64,000 bases of DNA from NCBI GenBank assembly GCA_025266875.1, contig JALLLT010000032.1, positions 124,001 to 188,000 on the forward strand, read 5' to 3'. Source of the DNA: Fennellomyces sp. T-0311. Taxonomy: Eukaryota > Mucoromycota > Mucoromycetes > Mucorales > Lichtheimiaceae. Positions 11,471 through 22,972 of the stretch are shown one piece after another (the stretch's first letter is position 1; each line of letters begins with the position of its first letter). Below the pieces are notes generated by a model. That model was not told where the DNA came from and did no database searches. It was given only the letters and a program-made list of their open reading frames with translations. The translations under genes and the position numbers were made by a program.

Positions 11471-14019
11471 TCACCAGAAGGGTCTGGCATCATTATTATT
11501 TTCAGGTGCTTGTTGTTGCTGGGGTCGTTGCGGGTTTTGGTTGTCAAAGTAACTGTTCCACTCGTCGATATCGAACGACGCTGGCATGCCAAAGAACGCT
11601 GTTGCCAGGGGATCGAATGATCTGGCAGCTGCTGCTTGTGATACCGCAATCGTTGATGTAGGTGAAGCTGCAGTCGTAGGTGGCGTCCGAAGTTGATCCG
11701 GGAAGCTGCATTGTGGCGGACTGTTGACTCCGTAACCATTCATCCTTGGTGGCGACCGTTCGTTGAACACGGCATAATAATTGGAGTATTTGTCTTCGGT
11801 TGAATCTGGAGGTACATATACTTGTGGTTGTTGCTGTTGAGGTTCTTCTTGCGTCGACATGACGGGTGAGTTGGGCACAGCTATACTGGCCGGGGCATTT
11901 GATTGGTTCTTCAATGTGCGTCTTCGATAACTATCATCCACACCCGAAAGGTTGATTTCACGCAAACCAGCCAGTTCACCAAGGATATTGCAATGACGTG
12001 CCGACGTGATCCAAGTCTTTTCCACTTCGTCCATGGCCCGCATGATCTTGTTGATGCTGATCTTGGCTTCGAATGAAAACATGCTGTCTGTGGATGCGGC
12101 GTTGTAGATGAAAATGATGCCAGCCGTGAACATAAAGTAGAGTGAATAGTTGTTGACGTTGGTCAGACGACCGTCAGCAAAGATTGATTCGGCAATATCG
12201 AGGATCTTGTTTGCCGCAAAGGTACAGATGGATGCGGAGGGAAACACGGAGGGCGCAATGCTCTGTGTAGGTCCAGGGATAAATGGACGATGCAACAGAA
12301 TCAGGGTGGTATAAAAAAGCATGTGGACCTGACATAACTCCAACGCCGGCGCTGGTGCTCTTTCTGCCAATCTGGTATTGGGGGGTCGGTAGCGAAGAGA
12401 GGCTGGCAGTTTGGCCATCCATTGATTGAGTGCCCTGTCAAGGGTCGAGATCACACTGTCAGGGGTGGCCATCACCGATAACTGTTTACGACCTTTGACC
12501 ATGTACAAATCGCGTAGCACGTCACCGAGAATTTCGCAAAGTTTCACAAGCTGGATAAAGTTTTCCATGATGCGTGGCGTTCGATCAACGTCGTCTTCGT
12601 CATTCTCCGTGGGGTACGGCGTATCGTAATCCCGTTCATCGATCATTGGCGCTCGCCCGTGCATTGCACATGTCAATCGATCGATCACAAAACTAAAAAA
12701 AGTGAACCCGAGTTAATCGCTATGGCAACAGTATGACAACATCTCCCATCACAACTTACCAACAGAAAAAGGTGCGTTTTCGTTCTTGTTTTTGAGCCTC
12801 GGACAAGTTCCACGTGTCACAGTTTCGATGCAAACCCAGATTCTGTGCCATCCGGAAAGCCTGTGATAAATGCGATTAAGATTTGCCGGTTGATCTTGGA
12901 GCTTAATTTTACTTACCATGCCACTATAGATCCAGCCTCGTGTAGGCTTCAAAGCACCATTCTGATGGCTACTCATCAACAGCAACGACTGAACGGTCGA
13001 CACACGGAAATTGTTCCATTCGAAATCGAGCAGCAGACGAGCACGTTCGAAAAAGATATCACCCGCAGTATCAGGCTGATTGGGGTCAGCGCGGACGCGA
13101 GGATCAGGCGAGACGCGCGATGCCACGGCATAAATTGCATTCAAGAGCAGAGGGGATGGCGGCTTATCCTTGGAACGCAGGGATTCCATAAAGGACTTTT
13201 TGTGCAGCAGCGGAATGAACGGATAAAAGTATTCAAAGTAAAGGTCAAGCAGATGCTTGGATAAGTCTTCCGGCGGCATCTCAAACGGATCGACCCGTTG
13301 TTGCAGCTGGTGAATGGATTCATCGGAGCCGAATTGGAACGAGCCGTTTTGAAAGTTTTTGCTACCTTGCAGCATGTAGAAGCCCGACGATCTGCCATAG
13401 TATCGCAACTGGCCACTTTCATCGATCGACAAGTTGCAGAGGTTGTCATTCACAGAGTCGATTGTTTGAATGTTGCCCATGTCGGTGGGGTTGCGCTGCA
13501 TTTCTTCGGCGTCCCGGTATTCCGCAATCGATGTGTTCTGTCCGCCTTCTTCGAAGCCGGCAATCACGCTGCGTTGCATTGGTCGTGGACGCACCAACTC
13601 GCCGTACGCTGTCTCCAGCGGTGCGTTGAGTTCGTTCATCACTGCCTGGAAACGAGGATCGCCTTCTTGGACAATGCTGCCAAGCAATGCTTCGAGTCGA
13701 TGTAGCCGTCCTTCAATCGCTTCGATGTATCCTTTCGGTGGTCCACGCTAGATGGTTGGTCTAATATTAAATACACGGTGACGAAGCCAAAAGACGGACG
13801 GTTTACCTTTCTTGTGGATTCTTTGTACGTGCATTGAATGTCGAGGGCGACACAGTTGCCGCACAAGGGCAATGCGCCGTCGCATTTAACTTTTTTTCTT
13901 CGACATTGTTCGCTAATGGGCAGGGAGTTAGTGGCTGCTGCGGTGGGTGGCGTGGCTGGCAATCACACGTACCATGCCTTACTGACGCGCTGTCGTTTGG
14001 AGCCTAGTTCTTCCGCCAT
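11471..14019 (-). CDS. Zn2Cys6 transcription factor with Fungal_trans domain
   Basis: Five exons (13973-14019, 13807-13912, 12917-13747, 12760-12860, 11471-12692) join to 768 codons. The zinc cluster is split by the first intron: KRQRVSKAC, then EQCRRKKVKCDGALPLCGNC and DIQC, spacing C-x2-C-x6-C-x6-C-x2-C-x6-C. A linker (RGPPKGYIEAIEGRLHRLEA) leads to a coiled coil. A RYYGRSSGFYML segment precedes the middle homology region, typical of regulators near Ctf1/XlnR. The middle domain includes YFYPFIPLLHK and MAQNLGLHRNC...ERKRTFFCCFVIDR. The C-terminus is Pro/Gln/Asn-rich. It is a nuclear regulator of unknown targets. The five-exon frame is continuous, which supports an intact gene. Confidence 0.9.
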
Positions 14020-14925
14020 ATAATGATATGAAAAAAGAGTGGGGGTTCAAAAGCAATACAAGAAACGGGAAAGAATGGAAAGCGAAAAAGAAAAAGGTAA
14101 AAAAGAAAAAAAACGCAAGAACTTGACCAATAAGTGAAAAGAGCCTTGCCATAAATGGCTGTGTGGGGTAAAAAATCGAGCCACGCAAAACAGCACCACT
14201 TTTGAGTTGGAACATCCAGGTTTTCTCTACTTTCGTGGTCGCAAAACTTTTTTGTATGGGCGATAGCTCCATTGTCATGGACTCGCAGACGCTTCCTGCC
14301 CAGTCCGTCGGGTTGTAATCTGAACTTTTCCGACAAAACTTTGTTTTGGTATCAAAACCTAATCCCAACCCCCCTTCCTCTTCTTTGCTGTTGCCATCTC
14401 GTTGTGTTCGAGCCGCCTGCGCTACGCATGTCAAATGCTTGGGTCAGCGGTGTTGGCGCGCGCACAACTCAGCCCTACCCCCCCATCGCACCCTTTCCAG
14501 CAAAAATGCCGTGGTTTCAAGCGGACTTGATGGTGCTTACGATAGCAGAGCACCCAACAAAAAAGGTGCGGTGCCGGCCCATTGCATGTTTTCTCGTGCA
14601 ACATGACCTCTTTCTTTTAAAGATCAGGCATCCGTTTCCGTCCGGCGAACGTTGAAAGGGGAAACCAGATGTCTTCGCCTCGGCAATACCTTTTTCTTTT
14701 GCTGTTCGGTATAGGCTGCTGGGGCATGTCGCATTTTTTTTCTCACAGCCCTGCAGGGGGTGGTGCATCCTCTCCTGGGTTACAAAAACCCTAATGACGA
14801 AATGGGCATGGAAATTCTTTCACTTTCATTTGAAACATCCGACCATTTGAACGTGCGTGTGGGGTAAAAGTCAATATAATAAATGCGTACTATAATAATT
14901 TTTAAAGTGGCGAATGCATGCCGAG
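14020..14925. other. Promoter and spacer region, no gene seen
   Basis: This 900-nt region lies between the start of the Zn2Cys6 regulator and the stop of the TMEM94-type gene. It contains pyrimidine/purine tracts and GC-richer patches, such as around 14360-14500, that fit an extended promoter. The frames overlapping it have no recognisable content. Confidence 0.4.
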
Positions 14926-17900
14926 CTAAAAAGGGACCAGCTTAATAGTCTTGCCATATACGACTGTTTGTGCTGTTACCTTGGTACTGAACTCAAGCTT
15001 CGAGCGCTTCTGGAATCGGGTAAACTCCTTATCGTCGTGCATCTTGACCAGCTCTTGTGCTGGAACCGCTATTACCGGCCAAATGAACCCGAGAAAATAT
15101 ACGTACCACGGGATCGACCCAAGCTGGAAAGGCCCGTTGGCAAGCGATACGGCGCAGAAGCAGAACTGGAGTATGATCACGCCAAAGAACGCGCCAATCC
15201 ACACCTTGTTCTTGAACGGGATCGAGTGGTAGAGCGAGAATGTTCGGTGAAGAAATGACGGCGACATCCATGCCAAGCACCACACAAACGCAATGAGCAT
15301 ATAGTTTTGTGCATAGAGCACCGCCCATTGCTCTTCGCGCGTCCAGTGCAGCCACCCGTTGCTGCCTAGCCCGCCAAATGCCTGCGATGCAGGAATGCCG
15401 AGTGAATTAATAAGCGTCCTATGCATGCGAAGTCAGCACGTTGATATCATTCTACATACTACGCGACTCACGTGCAATAAATTATTATACAGATTACGAT
15501 AAGTGGTAAAAATCGAAGCAAAAAGTACACCATGAAACGTGTAAGGCCTGTTAAATGCTCAATGTTTTTGCCTGCGCTTATGCTGTTAGATTTGGCACAA
15601 ACATGTGTCTCCTCCCAAACTCACCAGGCATCAGCAACATAATATTGTCGTCATGCGGTGTAAATAACATTGATAGCGCAAGAATAGGCAGAATGATCCA
15701 TATGATCCACAAGATTTGATAGCCAGTTAGCGGCGATGGAAGCAGCATGCACGAACAAAGGATTTGCATCAGCGTCAATGACATGCAAGTGCCCACGTAG
15801 AACACGAATCCCTAACAAACAATCAGTTCATCTACCCAACCGAGCATGAATTATCCCACATTGTCGTACCATCCGGATACAGCTCATCAATCTTCGAGCA
15901 TCTCGGATCATTTGTGTCACGGCGTACAAACTCGTTTCATACTGCATGAAAAGACCACAGGGCAGACTGACAAGCGAGGCACCGGCGGCCAACGGAGGCT
16001 GTCGACCGCTCAACGATAACCTGCCTTTGCTTTGAGCACGCGTATGCATTGGTTCCATGGCAATGCTCATATCGGCCTATCAATTATTATGTCAGTAAAA
16101 GAATGAGTTTGACAAGTGCAGGGGGGGCAAGTCATATGACCCAAAAATGGTGTTACCAATGCGAACGATTCAGTGTTCTTTGCGTTCAATGCGTTTCCAA
16201 CGCAACAGACAACTTCACCGTACTCTTGAAAGATCCGAATCATTTCCTTGATGGCCCGAGGAGTACATTCAGCAAACAACGAGACATGGAGTGGAATATC
16301 GTCGACATCTTCGAGATGCTTTCGGATTTGATCAATACCACGCGGGAGCTGGGCCTTGATGTCATGCGATTGAAGGTATCCGTTGCCACAGTTTTCGTCA
16401 TCAGGACTAGAAAGGAGTATGCAGCTGTTCCAATCGGTCTCCAAACCCAGCCGCTCGGCAAAGGCTATTTCCCATTAGATTTTCCGGTAAGCCGCGGACG
16501 TTCAAAATATCCTTCGTACCTTTCGATTCTCGTTCTGCCGTAGGAGAAAAATTGACAAACCGGATTCCCGCTAAGCCTAGATCCTCAATGAAATCCACCA
16601 CATTCTATGACAAAAGGAGCCTTTAGGTATTAACTCCTTTATGCTTTCCCTTTTTCCCATGCTTACTTGTTTCGGCTGGTGACACATGGCCGTCATACCC
16701 AAAAAGATCTGGCCCTTGACCACTTCTTTGTAAAACATCTCCTCCTCTTGCTCGTCCACTGGCTCATCTTCTTCGAACGAATAGTCACTGCTGCTAGATG
16801 ATCGCAACGTTGATCTGGATACTTTGCGACGAACCTTTTCGTCCTGGATGGTTAAGGATGCTCCTGTAAATGACTGTGAATCGCTATCAGTCTCGCTGCT
16901 GCCCGAACTCGAACTGTCGGAACTCGGTGGCTTGAAAGGTAGGACCACAAACGCACACCCAGGTTCCTCGCTATCATCATTTGCTGGATTCAAAAATGGA
17001 ATGCGGCGTCCGTGCGCCGTGTTGATTGGTCGGTATGCATAAGCAATACACTGCATATCGTGTACCATCGCGTTCTGGAAAAAATCGCTGATCTTTTTCT
17101 CCATCTGCAAGTTGTTTGAGTTGTCATGACAAAAAAACAAACATGCTAACAAAAAAACGCTTACTGTATCACACATTGTTTGTAATCCATTACCATCCCA
17201 GTAATCAGAACATTTGTCAAGGACAAGTGCAGGATGTCCATCCGTCAAGAGCTGATAACTGCCTGTGTTACGGAAGGTTAACCGGAGAATTTAGATCTAG
17301 ATCAAGATTTGTTTACCTGAAGTCGTTTCTTCAAAAACAGTTGATAGCGCGTTGGGCACTTCAAACTGATAGAATTGACTATACTTGTAACGAGCAGCGC
17401 TAAGCATCTCGTGGTACGGTGCAAACGTGTACACTTCGGCTCTCAAAGCGAAAGAATTCAGAGCTTCTTCCTTGAATCCGATACACTTGCCCAACCGGCA
17501 CAAACATGCTATAACATGAAATTAATAAACACCTGAACGCGTACTTTTATATAGATAGAACCTACTTTGTCGTGCCGGTGATGTTCTTCCATACACATGC
17601 AACTTTGACCGTCTTCGATGATACTCGGATCGTTTTCGCCCTTGAAGTACTCCGCAGTTTGTATTCAGCATAAAGTTCAAACCCACTGGCTTCAAGCACC
17701 TATCAATAAGTTTAGTGCGTCAGTACCTGGTATTTTCGACCATCCACATACGAAAGGTATTGCTCCCAATCATTATCTTCGAATTTGAGCCCCAATTCCT
17801 CGTCCGAGTCTTCCGCAACGTCGAGATAGCGAATATCCTCCTTATCTGGAAACATCAGCTGCTCAACCGTCGGGAATGGCTATACTTTACAGTTAATGCA

Positions 17901-20153
17901 TCGCTCACATCTTTCTTTTCGTGAAACGTTACATTTGCGATCGTTCCTTCTCTGTCCAGCGAACAAATCACCGTGGTACTTCCAAGAGATTCCAATAGAT
18001 TGGTTGATCTTGTGAGTGATAATCGATCCCATTTGATCAGTAACGAAAGGAATCGGTCCCACACAACATCTACAGGAAATGTCAAAATCAATATGATTCC
18101 GTCGATAGCAAAAGAAGAAACATACTTGGACTCAATTCGACATCCTTTGTCGGCGGCGGCGCTTCCGTATCAAATTCATCCACTTCTTCATCATCCTCAT
18201 ACTCTGTTTTGGATATTTGCAGCGCCTCAAACAAAATCAACAACTGAGCATTGCCAAAACTTCTCGCAATCAGCCATAAGCTGGGGAGACAAAACGGCAG
18301 CAATGGCAAAATGGCATAAAACGGCGAGGCCGACAGCAACTCGACCAATTGATCCGTCGACACGCCATTTACCAACTTGTCCCTGAGACCGAACCGAAGC
18401 AGATTGATCAAGATTTCAATGGCAATCACGATCCAAACAATGTAGTGGTAAAACACCTTTTCTAACTTTCTTGCCTCGGAGGTCAAGACCGTATCGGGCC
18501 GTTTCTGGGTAAGGGCCGTGCGCATGTTCTTTTCAAGAGGTGTTTCCAGCAAGATAAACTGGTGTCGCCCGCGCGCGCGCAGGTATTCATCCATTAATCC
18601 AGCAGGCGGTGGGATGCCGAAAAAGGATGGCTTGAAGACTTGGTCTTTGGCGAGATAGTATTCTCGCGTTTGCAACGGATGGCCTTCTTCTTTGGATGAT
18701 ACCTCGGCTTGTTGATTAATTGATTCGGTGCCCGAGGATCCAGGTTTGTGGATGTATTTCATTCGTCCAGATGCAACATCACCGTAGAGCATTTCAACTA
18801 CATCGCCTTCGACAAGGAGGTTGACGGGGAAAATACGCACTACCCCATCACGAACGACTCTTGCGACAGATATGGATGGGATAAATGGAATTCGCGTATC
18901 CTGTGTTTTCTGCGCATTGAGCACAGCAAGCTCACACTATGCAATGACTTTTGCTGCATACCTGAACCATATTCATGCCACTTTGCTCCAATGCTTCAAT
19001 GATGGTTGTTGCTCGATTGGTCATTTCGTATAGGGTCATTTTCTGCTCTCGATGGTATAGGTAGCCGTTCCATCCAACCATGGCTAGCACAAGCAGTGCT
19101 TCGACCAGTGCCCCTGTGAGTCGGAACTGGTACGGATCACTGATGAAATACCCCGCGATGTAAAAAACCAGCAATGCAATGCCAGTCAGAAATCCCAGCA
19201 GAGTCCATGGACGAGACATCCAATCGGTCACAGCTAATTGCCTCTGTGAGTAAAACGACACACAGAACCATGCATCAAACCTACATATTTTCTTTGCAAT
19301 CTGCGCGCGTTTATCATCCAGAATCTGATTCGCCACAAGAACCAGTTTCCTAACAATGATCGCAACTTAGCATGATCACTATGCTTTATCCCAGAATACG
19401 TTACTGGACAGCTTCTTCACTTGTCAATCCAGATCGCCGAACATTCTGCTGACTTTCCCGCCGACTCCAAGAATGTGAATGCAAGTCCTCCTGTCGCCAT
19501 CGATTGATCTTCTTCTTTGGCCGTCGTTGATGACGATGAGGACGACCTTCATCCTCACCATCGTATGGGCTATTTTCATGCGCCGCATCACTCGTTCGAA
19601 TTCGTTCATGATCCCAACTTGGCACTTCTTCCATCAAATCATCGTCTTCTTCCGTATACACCGTCATCACCTTCTTGCCCTTCTTTTCCTTGACCTCTTT
19701 TCGATCCGCTGCTTCTCCTGCGCCTTCAATTGGAGAGCAGGGGTGTGTTCCTTCATCCTCTTGTCTTGGCGTATAACTGTATGCATAATCACTTTCTGAC
19801 TCGTCGTTATCGGAACGCACCAAACGTCGTGCGATCTGTTTATCCAATCGTCGTGGAAGTGAATTCCCGTGATCGATTACAACTTGGGCTGAAACGCTCG
19901 AGCCTGATGAGCTACTACTGCTGATACTGTTGGTTGAGCATTGAGAAATGGGTCGTTCGGAAGTGGCACGATCGTTGTTGTCATCTTTGATGTCTAGCAA
20001 AAAGTAGGTGGTGTGTTCGTCGTGTTTGCTCGTTTCTCCATCGGCTTTTTTGTTTAGCGGCGTTTGCGAGGATGACGAATTCAATGATTGCGCAGAGATC
20101 GTCGACGGGGACGGGCGTATATCCGAAGCAGATCTGCCTGGACCATCAGCCAT
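14926..20153 (-). CDS. TMEM94: TMEM94-type P-type ATPase relative
   Basis: Fifteen exons splice without a break to 1468 codons. From the 5' end they are 19405-20153, 18962-19349, 18126-18909, 17909-18069, 17752-17858, 17699-17566, 17317-17508, 17165-17262, 16667-17104, 16604-16520, 16157-16464, 15870-16076, 15625-15811, 15472-15547 and 14926-15418. Landmarks match human TMEM94: an actuator-like VRIFPVNLLVEGDVVEM, LLNT-type GLNFMLNTNC, CRLGKCIGF, DGHPALVLDKCSDYWDG, GQIFLGMTAMCHQ, KLPRGI-like QLPRGIDQIRKHL, PLHVSLFAECTP, EYGEVVCCVG, and a tail with QELVKMHDD...RFQKRSKLEF. The phosphorylation loop reads CSLDREGT near residue 679, not DKTG. The N-terminal 250 residues are acidic and Ser-rich, an extension absent in the human protein. 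Human TMEM94 is an ER membrane protein implicated in magnesium uptake; the role here is inferred from homology. Confidence 0.9.
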
Positions 20154-20463
20154 ATGAATAACTTGAAAAGTTGATGATATGCAGGAAGCTCCGCATTTTG
20201 TTTTTGGTGCAAAATATGTTCCAGCTGACCAGCTTAATGCATGCTTTATTTGAACTCATATGATTCTAATGCCTAGGAGACAAGCATCTGTATTAGCCAT
20301 CGAAGCACCTGGGTATTCCTTGAGCGATAAACGTGGGTCTGCATAACCGGGTGCCCTTCGTCTGGGATGCTTCAACCCATGATCAACCTCTTTAACAGAT
20401 TGCGTTGCCTCCCCCTTGAAGACTATTGCTTTCTTCTTTTCCAAAGAACCGGATATTGACAAA
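20154..20463. other. Head-to-head promoter region
   Basis: A 310-nt spacer separates the divergent starts of the TMEM94-type gene and the repeat-peptide gene, so the two must share or abut promoters. I see no obvious gene or repeat in it. Confidence 0.5.
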
Positions 20464-21143
20464 ATGAAAGGCTACTTTATTACTTTTGCCATACCATTCA
20501 TGTTGGGCGCCGCTATTGTGAAGGGAGACGAGAGCCCATTCCCTAATGATATGTACTACCATCATCACCCAAGCAAGGCGATGGCAATGGCTGCTGACAA
20601 TGATGGTTTGTATACTGCCTCCGAGAAAGCCTTCATGCGCTGAAATACCCGTAGTTCCATTCAAAAATGACATGTACTATCATCACCACCCAAGCAAGGC
20701 CTTTGCAGCCGGAGGAAGCAACAGCGATGGCAAGTACTAACAAGTCAAGGCTTAATGGATATTCTAACCTTGCAAGAAGGGTCTGCACCGCTTCTAAATG
20801 ACATGTACTATCATCACCATCCAACCAAGGCGATGGCTGCAAGCAGCGGTAGACCAATTCGCCAAGGCGATGAAGGTAAAGTGGCAAATTCAATGTATTC
20901 GCACCTTAGTAACCTGTCAGGAAAGACCCACCACTTGAGAATGACATGTATTACCACCATCATCCAAGCAAGGCTTTCGCAGCATCCAGAAAGGGTTACA
21001 ATCCACGATTGGCTGCTGCAAACAGTAAGTCAATAACAGAGATCTCTAACCAAGTCGCACGTTTAACACGCATAAAAAATACAGCGGAGGGTCGAACATT
21101 TCCTAACGACATGTACTATCATCACCATCCCAACAAAGCCTGA
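20464..21143 (+). CDS. Secreted precursor with five YYHHHP peptide repeats
   Basis: I do not recognise this gene from any family. Five exons (20464-20605, 20655-20729, 20780-20875, 20926-21024, 21085-21143) join to 156 codons, and all four introns (49, 50, 50 and 60 nt) are in phase 1. The N-terminus MKGYFITFAIPFMLGAAIVKG looks like a signal peptide. Each exon carries one copy of N-D-M-Y-Y-H-H-H-P-[S/T/N]-K-A, separated by variable linkers rich in Ala, Gly, Asp and Ser. The second intron starts with GCAAGT (GC-AG type). The third uses an AAAG acceptor chosen so that the repeat frame is kept, so those two boundaries are less certain. The fourth intron is a multiple of three and also open. The design resembles repeat precursors of secreted or ribosomally made fungal peptides, but classic KR cleavage sites are absent. 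Metal binding by the His triplets is possible. Confidence 0.7.
20545..21140 (+). repeat. Five 36-nt exonic repeat units
   Basis: The units lie at 20545-20580, 20666-20701, 20797-20832, 20940-20975 and 21105-21140. They share the pattern AAYGAYATGTAYTAYCAY-CAYCAYCC and end in AAR-GCN. Spacing is 121, 131, 143 and 165 nt. Differences among copies are mostly at third codon positions, as expected if the peptide sequence is under purifying selection. One unit per exon indicates growth by exon duplication. Confidence 0.85.
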
Positions 21144-21234
21144 GCATTACTATCTACTTAATAAAACAGCTGATTGCAAGTACACAACAGTTTTGGTACT
21201 GTTTTTTATTTCTCTTCTCGACAAGTCTCTTTTT

Positions 21235-21925
21235 TTACTTGAGAGGAACGAAACGCGAAGAGTGGGTGGCACCAATACCAGGGCGACCGTGACGAACGGG
21301 CTTGTAGGAGATACTGAAAAAGAGAAAAAAAAATCAATGAGCTTCATTCAGTACCTAACTCACACACAAAATACTTACGAGAATTCACCCAAGTAGAAGC
21401 CAACCATTTCAGGCTTAATTTCGACCTGGTTGAAAACCTTGCCGTTGTAGATACCGACAACGGAACCAATCATCTCAGGAACGATGATCATGTCACGAAG
21501 GTGGGTCTTGACAGTAGCGGGCTTCTCGTCAGCAGCGGCTTCCTTCTTGGCCTTGCGAAGCTTCTTAATAAGACCCATGGGCTTGCGCTTCAAACCGCGC
21601 TGGAATCTTCTGCGGGCACGGGCATGGACCAACTCCATGAACTGCTCAGACGACAAATCCAAGAGCTGGTCAAGGTCGACACCACGGTAGGTGAACTTGC
21701 GGAAAGTTCTCTTTCTCTGAGTAGTCTGCTGCTGATCAGCCTAGCGAAAAAACAATTTCGAATTAGAATTCCAACAATTGGTATAAAACCACTACCACCA
21801 CCCCATATATCGAATCGTCGTTTATCGTTTGTATTCAATCCATCCATAAATCAATCCATCCATCTACTCCCATCCTCGCTCCTTTTCTTTTCATCTTTCT
21901 TCCAACCATTCACTCTACTTACCAT
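21235..21925 (-). CDS. rps15: 40S ribosomal protein S15 (uS19)
   Basis: Three exons (21923-21925, 21379-21740, 21235-21313) join to 147 codons, the normal length for eukaryotic uS19. The first exon is only the ATG, followed by GTAAGT and a 182-nt intron. This is a common arrangement in fungal ribosomal protein genes, where the first intron often carries expression signals. Family landmarks are [55 protein letters not shown], and the C-terminal [20 protein letters not shown]. The protein sits in the head of the 40S subunit. The intron between exons 2 and 3 is 65 nt. Identification is secure. Confidence 0.97.
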
Positions 21926-22702
21926 AATGATTGAAAGGAAGGATCTGATTTCTGCGGGGCACAAGGCCTTGCCCACTGCCGACATTCAAAGTCCGGGTAG
22001 GCGACCTTTGCTTTTGGCCAATGAACATTGCTGGAGACGGTTTCTCCTGCTGCCCTTCGATATGTCTATTCAACCATCATCAAACTCCTTGCTATAAACA
22101 ATGTTGTCAGGTTACTTGGTAGCCGACTGCATCTTGGCGATTTTATTAAATAGCTATGGGGATAGATGCTTTACTTTTCCTCGCAAAAGATTAACTTTTT
22201 AAGTGATGTAGCCCACTTTGCTACTGGTTCCTTTTCTGCCGTAAGCAACAACCCCGTCCCCCCCATTGCCCCACTTCTTGCTCACATGCTTCTAGGCTGC
22301 TTTCTCAGCGGCTATTCATGGTTACTTTATTGATCGGCTGGAGGCTAATATATAATTCCAACGACGATATCTATTTATATATTTAGCTCGTTAATGATTT
22401 GCATATATAGATAGCAATTCGTTCTTATTGACCGACGATCATCATATCTCTTTAATAATCAGAAAAATTGCCACATAAAAAACAACGAAAGAAGTGGCGG
22501 CATTCTATTTTACTCAAAACGTGCCTTGAGTAATTGGTTTTGGTGTCAATGCCACTTTTTAGAGCCGCAGGAAGTCAGAAACGATTGGACAAAATTCCTT
22601 GGCGCCAATGTTGCCGATACGGGTGACTGGGTGCCAAATCGCGCCCTATTTTGACACAGGTTCAAAACGATTTACGCCTTTCCTTCCCTTTCTACACACA
22701 TA
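21926..22702. other. Divergent spacer between rps15 and ssSPT genes
   Basis: About 780 nt, AT-rich, with a pyrimidine-rich stretch next to the rps15 start. No reading frame has recognisable content. It should contain both promoters. Confidence 0.4.
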
Positions 22703-22972
22703 ATGTCTTCATCTCATCGAGGTCTCTCAAGCTCAATCTCGACGCTTATCTACAAGTATGAAGTGCAGACGGTGCTGTATATGTTAGAACCTTGGGAAAA
22801 GGCTCTTTTCAGTAAGTTTTCTTTCTTTTTTTCTTTGTATCGTGTTCTCCCCAGCACCTAACTTTTCGAGCGTTCTTTTTCAACAGACGTTATCTTGCTC
22901 AGCATCATATCATTATCTTTCATGACGGTGTTCCAGTATACCCCTCTTCTGTACAGCAAGCTTACCGCCTAA
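22703..22972 (+). CDS. Serine palmitoyltransferase small subunit (ssSPT-like)
   Basis: Two exons, 22703-22811 and 22887-22972, with a 75-nt GTAAGT...CAG intron, encode only 64 residues. The sequence IYKYEVQTVLYMLEPWEKAL followed by NVILLSIISLSFMTVF matches the ssSPTA/B pattern. In that family a Y.Y..VT.LYMLEPWE.. amphipathic stretch precedes one transmembrane helix. The protein should bind the SPT catalytic heterodimer at the ER membrane and stimulate the first step of sphingolipid synthesis, condensation of serine with palmitoyl-CoA. The frame is short and split, so automated annotation could easily miss it. Start is the first ATG. Confidence 0.88.

Noticed and set aside
17733..17858. Apparent 27- and 32-nt introns in the TMEM94-type gene
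   Set aside because: Longer, consensus-bounded introns of 52 nt (17700-17751) and 50 nt (17859-17908) overlap them, keep the frame and fit the human alignment better.
19244..19284. Possible 41-nt intron (GTAGGT...CAG) in exon 2 of the TMEM94-type gene
   Set aside because: Removing it changes the frame and creates an immediate stop, whereas reading through is open and joins correctly to the rest of the gene.
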